Below, one piece after another: positions 58,601-64,000 of a DNA stretch of 64,000 bases. Each line of letters starts with the position of its first letter. Position 1 is the first letter of the stretch. Source of the DNA: Apoderus coryli (lineage: Eukaryota; Arthropoda; Insecta; Coleoptera; Attelabidae). The stretch covers positions 3,534,001 through 3,598,000 of the forward strand of contig OU452210.1 of the NCBI GenBank assembly GCA_911728435.2, read 5' to 3'. Under the pieces are notes generated by a model that saw only the letters and a program-made list of their open reading frames with translations, ran no database searches and was not told where the DNA came from. The position numbers and the translations under genes are program-made.

Positions 58601-59741
58601 CAGATCCTCAAAGTTGCCACTGATGTAGGCTATAGGTGACGTATTGGACACGAAATTCACCGTTTGATTGGCTAGACTACAGCAGATTCGCCCGTGGAAT
58701 AATTTACAAGCATGATGTTTCAATGAGCGAATTGCCACAATGCAGTTTAGGGCGCATTTGCCCCAATAAACAATTATTTTAAAATTTTTGTAACAACCGA
58801 CAGGTATGTTTTTTAAAAAAGCCCGCTACTGCGTGACCAGGTTTAACTATTTTTCTGTTGAATAATACGACAATGAGATCAAAAATTAGTCAGAAGACAG
58901 TCGTCATTTAATTCATTTGGTGAATTGTAATTTGTTTTTGAAATAAAGATAGGTCAATGGCCTTGGTGTAAATATATATAATTATTTCCTTTGCTTTCAT
59001 AACATTTTTTTATATGAAAAGAGATATATGCATTTATACAATAGGTACATTGGCCGGCAGATAAGAAAAATACTAAAGAAAATATATCAAAGTCAATGTA
59101 TATATCTTATAACTTATTAATATTATTGTTCATGATAGTAAAAACCACTATAATGTTGAGGTTTTAAAATGTATTGAATGCTAATACAACTTTACATTAT
59201 CATTATCACAAAAAAAAAAAAAAAGAAAGATATTTGATGTCACTATCGAATGTCCATATACATTCAGAAAAATGTGTATAATCAATTTAATATTCAGTAG
59301 TGGCAACATCCTGCCCACTTTTCCATTTCTGGTCTTGCATACTAGTGTCTAAATTAACACAACCATAAATAAAAGTATAGTTCATATAATACCAGTGGTT
59401 ATTAAAAATATATTCTGTGATTATTTTTTTATAAGGCAGCATATTGAAAATATACAGAATGTGTATTATTTTTAAAAACTTAGTATCTGTATGGGCTCAC
59501 TATATACAGCAAGTGAGGGGCTAGTTCTTTATCTATATATCATGGTACATTTAGACTTTTATGGTAGGTACCATAGATTATTCCATTCCTAGCATTCGAA
59601 GTTTAACATTAATAATAGATGTTGAATTTTTTTTCAGTTTATTTTTCTTCGGTTCTTATAAAAAATTCTTTTACAAAACTTTTTTAGATACCTAAAGACA
59701 TCATCCATTTTTATTTTCGTCAAATAAATTAAATAAAATGA

Positions 59742-59781
59742 CAACGACGTTTCGTTATTAATTAGTAACTTCTTCAGGTTG
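59742..59781 (-). ncRNA. Compact hammerhead-like motif (left arm)
   Basis: On the minus strand: CAAC, CTGAAGA, stem II GTTA...TAAC, GAAA, CG, TC, then GTTG, which pairs with CAAC. Core bases fit CUGANGA...GAAA. Stem III is a single loopless C-G step, so cleavage is uncertain. One stem II position is mismatched relative to the right arm. Confidence 0.42.
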
Positions 59782-59902
59782 AACTCATTTATGGTATGAC
59801 ATACCAGAGAATTTATATAGATCCATCATTAAATAAAAATGAGCTTTATTATATTTAAAATTGTTTGTTATTTTTGATACGGACGTGTTAGAAAAATGAG
59901 TT

Positions 59903-59942
59903 CAACCTGAAGAAGTTACTAATTAGTAACGAAACGTCGTTG
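59903..59942 (+). ncRNA. Compact hammerhead-like motif (right arm)
   Basis: CAAC at 59903, CTGAAGA at 59907-59913, stem II from the palindrome GTTACTAATTAGTAAC, GAAA at 59931-59934, CGTC, then GTTG at 59939-59942 closing stem I. Stem II is perfect here. Confidence 0.45.
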
Positions 59943-60360
59943 TCATTTTATTTAATTTATTTGACGAAAATAAAAATGGATGTTGTCTTTATCTAAAAAA
60001 GTTTTGTAAAAGAATTTTTTATAAGCACCGAACACCCCAAGAAAAAGAAACTGACAAAAAATTAGAATTACGGTTCAAGAATAATAATTAAAAAAATATT
60101 GATGTTGAATGTATTCAAATATTTTAATGAATCTTAGAAGTAGTATTTGGAGACGTATTATACCATACCATATTTAACTCTGGGAAGCGTAAGCTGCGAA
60201 GCACATTGAGTCTTTAGCCCTCAGTATCCTAAAGTAAAGCATAATATTTGGATTGTTAGTGTGCTAAAAAACAAACTTATTTGCAACTTAAATATTATAT
60301 AATTCAATAATTATTCAATGGTAAAAGAAATATTAGCACTCACTGGAATTGAACATCTTA

Positions 60361-60847
60361 AGGTGCGTCCACATGTGTGACAAAACCCCGTAACGTAACA
60401 CCGTCGCGTACATGTCTTAGACACGTCATGATGTTCGGGAAAGACTGTGTCACAATCGCGTACAATCAAGCGTTCCTCCCAAGCATCATTTCTTTATTAA
60501 TTTATTATAATATTGTCGATTCTTTGTATCCTTGTTCCTATATATAATTCTAGTAAATAAAGTGTCTTCTCTTGTGCCCATTGCATATGGGTGCACTACT
60601 ATTATTAATTTAATTAATAAATAATAATTAAAATTCTATCCTGGGTGCTTGTACTGGGAGTGCGAGTATGAAAATAAAAAATCTTCGGTGTTATGAATCT
60701 CACGCGTACCCGTCCAGATTCGCAGACTGGCTAGCCCTTTAATGCGGTCCAAAAAATCGTTGTTACGTGTTACAGTCACGGGGTGCCGTCCAGACAGTAC
60801 GCGACAGTGTTACGTTACAGGGTTTTGTCACATATGTGAACGCGCCT
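60361..60847. mobile_element. MITE with roughly 50-bp terminal inverted repeats and TTA duplication
   Basis: The left end reads AGGTGCGTCCACATGTGTGA and then CAAAACCCCGTAACGTAACA; the right end, reversed, reads AGGCGCGTTCACATATGTGA and continues CAAAACCCTGTAACGTAACA. Both sides are flanked by TTA (60358-60360 and 60848-60850), the duplication typical of PIF/Harbinger elements. The 487-bp interior is non-coding. Confidence 0.7.
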
Positions 60848-60859
60848 TTAGGTAGCGGA

Positions 60860-62981
60860 AATAATAAACATCGGATTATAATCATGTTTGCTAACAATAA
60901 TGAGGCACTGATTAAAATTGTTTATTTTTTAAAGACGACCGTCAACTGTAACACGTTGACCCTTGGCCATATTAAAATTTAAATATGTACACCTTAAAAT
61001 ATTTAAAATAAAATCTGTGTAGCATTCGTTGCCCTTTGAATACAATGGTTTTATTATTTCAAACATTGTACACTTAGATGATTATAAAATATGTCAGCTA
61101 ACTATTTATTTTTTCTTTTCAACCCCATAAACATGAGTGAAACCAGTTTGAAATAATGCTGTACACTGTTTCTAAGAATACTATTATGTTTTTGTATAAT
61201 ACAAACAACAAACAAATATTTTCCAAAACTCTCTAAACCGAGTAAAATTTAGTAAAATACAGTAGCGACAAAATATAATGTACCTACATTGTTATTTCAA
61301 GGTCTCTACTGATCTAATGTATATTTAACGATTTTGTAATGTATTGAAAATTTCATTCTATAATAAATAAACACACACAAAATCGTTGAAATACCTACCT
61401 AAAATTTTACGGATTTATCCCAGTTAATCAACTAGGAACTTTTAAAGAAACGTTACTTTTTACCTGAACATGACTCATACGACAAGTCTGGTTTTAAAGA
61501 ATTTTCTTTCAACTACCTATAAATTATTAATAAATATTTCACCGTTTGCAAGCAATTCATACAAAATACCCAGCTTAACATTGACCAATAATTTTTATAC
61601 GTTTTATTTTAAAATATTTATTTTATTCACTACAATATGGAACTTCCTCAATTATTTCATTTAATAATTAATTTTAATATTCTTTGAATGTTCAAAGAAT
61701 TTGTAGACTTTCAGAAAGTTTTGTTATTCGTAAATGAATTTCCCAAAATAAATAATACCAATATCTATTTTCGGACGTATGTTTGACCAGTTGGACATAC
61801 TATTATGTATTAGAATTAGATAATAACTTTATTTTTATTTATTTTCTTTAGTAGGTAGGTAGGTACGTATACAGTTTCTATAGGTATGAATATGGTATGT
61901 AATGATATGTTTTATTTGACTAGCCAATATTGCTAATGCTAATTTATTGTACATATTAATGACCAATAAAGAATTATATAGATATTATTATCATTATGTC
62001 AGGAAAAGATTTAGCGAGAGAGTAAGTAGGATTTTTTGACATTTTTAACACTTAGAACCTCTTAATTAGAGCCAATGCATTTCTTGTTAAATAGACTGAC
62101 TAATATTAGATCTACCTATTTATCACATATACCTACCTATAAAAGAAATAAAAGCTGTACCTACCTGTTTAGAGAGCTATCATTGCCGTTGATTCTCATA
62201 TACAGGGAGAGACATTAGTGCGCTAAAGATGGTATACAACTTTCTTTTTTCAGTATAGGTAATTGTGGGCATATTTTATAATTATTGTTTTCATATTATT
62301 CACGATGGATGGTAGGTTAGATGTTTATGGAAAATATGGCTACTTAAGTAGATTCATCTAATCTATGCTTAAATAGTTTGACATTTCCCGGTTATCCCGG
62401 AAGTCTGTACCAACTTGCTTATTTTAAATAAACACCCTACGTTATTTATGAAAATATTTCATTCCACAAGAAAGCTGGTTTATTCAGTAAAATTGGTGAT
62501 TTAGGAATAGGGACATAGTATGTCATCTTAACGCATTTTACTTCATCTTTCAACCTATAGAGTCATATACAGGGTTTTCTATTTGAGAAAAATGGCTTTT
62601 TACTGGTTAACTATGCTACTGTAATTTGCGATAACTCTGTAACTTGTTAAATCACGCAGTTGAATTCCGTAATACCTTGTTCAATCACTGCCAAAACTTC
62701 ATGATTTTCCCTTGCCAAAGTATAGGGAAGTGTGAAGTACAAGTACTCCAAATTGAATATGAAATATATTAGGATGTAGGGTGTTCCATTTAAAATAAGG
62801 GATAACCGGAAGTGACACAAATGCCAACATATTTTAGAAGTATAGAGATTAGATTGACCTCTTCAGTAACCAAATTTTCAAAATAATCCTATGTGTAACC
62901 TACCATCGACGGTGAGACACTTTTAACCATGCTGTATTTAATACTAAAGCACCTACATTTCATCTGTACTTGGAGTCAGGC
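60860..62981. other. AT-rich intergenic region, no gene recognised
   Basis: There is no conserved coding segment. Several AGGTAGGT/ACCTACCT words are present, and two AAATAAA-rich, GGATAACCGGAAGT-like segments near 62390 and 62800 are partial inverted copies of each other. Confidence 0.45.
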
Positions 62982-63446
62982 CAGAGAATGACTTCTCTGC
63001 TACGGCGCTCTTGGCGAGCCGTACTGCCTGTAGCCACAACAGTGCGACAACTAAATGGATGACTTTGATCTCGTTATACGTCGCACCAGACGGCCTGCAG
63101 CCCATGCCCGTAAGCGTCGTCTATGATACGAATCCACCATCTTAATCACGCATCCATTGAAATCCCAGCAACAGATTCCAGCAGTGCTGGAGTCTCCAAT
63201 CATTGTAGACACTATGCCATTGGGTCGGACTTGCAGGGATCGTGTGATTTCTGATGTGCAGCAGCATTACCACGTTAAAAAATCTCACGCCCAGGCTTAT
63301 TCCAACGAAGGACAAGTCTCCGGTAAATGGTGGTGATTGGCTCTGTCAATTTTGTGATAAAATTTGCGGCTCGAGGTTCGATCTATTTAGCCAACTTAGA
63401 GTTTGTTGGAATAGTTCATACTCATTAGTGAGTGAATGCTGATGAT
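62982..63446 (+). repeat. Dispersed repeat, copy B, with zinc-finger-like coding end
   Basis: This is the same repeat as 17246-17636. Near its 3' end the plus strand encodes GDWLCQFCDKICGSRFDLFS followed by QLRVC, a C2-type knuckle of the 'C..C.K.C.SR.GL..H.R.C' kind that ends many animal LINE ORF2 proteins. The usual His is Gln here. It is probably a LINE 3' terminus; the rest of the element lacks an open frame. Confidence 0.55.
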
Positions 63447-64000
63447 GACTTGGACCAGTGTAATAGACATGAACTGCAGATTTTAAGTTTTTCTCACGGG
63501 TTGTTATGGCATACCCCATATTACATTTTGATGATTCAAAAGTATATTAATACATTTTTTAACTATTATGAGCATGTATATTATTTTACGATAATAAACT
63601 AAATATTGCTTTGTAACAATACATCTTCGTTTGATTTTAGACTTGTATATCATTGATTATATAAAGAGAAATCTGACATAAACTAATAACCTACATACCA
63701 TAAAAACTATGGTACTTTGAATTGAAAGAGATCCTTAGGTAGCTTAATTGTTAAAGAAGCAACCGTCCGGTAATAGGGAGATGACTTTTTTTGTCTTCAG
63801 TTTACAAATAGTTTATTTCCATTTTTTCGCGTTAAAACTAATTATTTATGGCAAAAATTAATTTTCTCATTAGGTACTACACAAGTTGGACTTCTTAAAA
63901 GGCAATTCAAGCTGCCTATTTAATTTACCAAAAAAAAAAAATCAATTAAAACAAGATTAACAAAAAAATTCTTTTGAATTATAAAATATATAGGGTGTTC

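Larger units (their letters stand above)
59621..60062. mobile_element. Inverted-repeat Penelope-like relic
   Basis: Arms 59621-59791 and 59902-60062 are inverted copies separated by about 110 bp, sharing AAAAAATTCTTTTACAAAAC and TAAATAAAATGACAACGACG-type words. Each arm carries a compact hammerhead-like motif at its inner end. No coding sequence is present. Confidence 0.6.

Overview
This is an AT-rich, intron-bearing animal genome segment, almost certainly from an insect. No bacterial-style operons are present. Six protein-coding genes can be reconstructed exon by exon, and each splice junction keeps frame. All else I recognise is transposon-derived, or is intron and intergenic sequence without recognisable content. 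The mixture of non-LTR retrotransposon, mariner/IS630-like, hAT-like, P-like and Penelope-like remnants fits an insect with a large, repeat-rich genome. A beetle is my guess, but the sequence does not prove the order.

Layout. (1) 2107-15278, minus: the 5' part (12 coding exons, 711 codons) of SZT2, a KICSTOR subunit; the gene runs off the left edge. (2) 18640-23863, minus: a complete 7-exon ceramide glucosyltransferase (UGCG, 397 aa). (3) 25807-31278, plus: a complete 8-exon DENND6 (566 aa), divergent from UGCG. (4) 32820-38350, minus: a complete 7-exon TADA3 (428 aa), convergent with DENND6, including a 49-nt intron. (5) 41610-45091, plus: BLOC1S5/muted (4 exons, 145 aa). (6) 45095-47277, plus: TMEM199 (2 exons, 272 aa). 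TMEM199 starts in the same frame as BLOC1S5, with only one stop codon and one sense codon between them. From 47.4 kb to the right edge I find no intact gene, only decayed mobile elements and AT-rich sequence.

The most interesting non-coding content is a set of self-cleaving hammerhead ribozyme motifs. Three copies of a long type I form lie at 11656-11729 (-), 11834-11907 (+) and 33693-33767 (+), with a compensatory base-pair change in stem II of the third. Two compact Penelope-type copies lie at 36318-36359 (-) and 36836-36877 (+). More divergent compact candidates occur at 44.2 kb and 59.7-59.9 kb. Most sit in large head-to-head palindromes, as expected for Penelope-like or retrozyme elements. 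Other notable structures are a 327-bp tandem array carrying a tRNA-like head with a T-run (43.2-44.1 kb), a nested palindromic element with TTAA flanks (38866-40457), and several MITE-like elements with clear terminal inverted repeats.

The genes are housekeeping functions. SZT2, TMEM199, BLOC1S5, DENND6 and UGCG all act on lysosomes, endosomes or the Golgi, but nothing shows they are co-regulated, except that BLOC1S5 and TMEM199 may share one mRNA.
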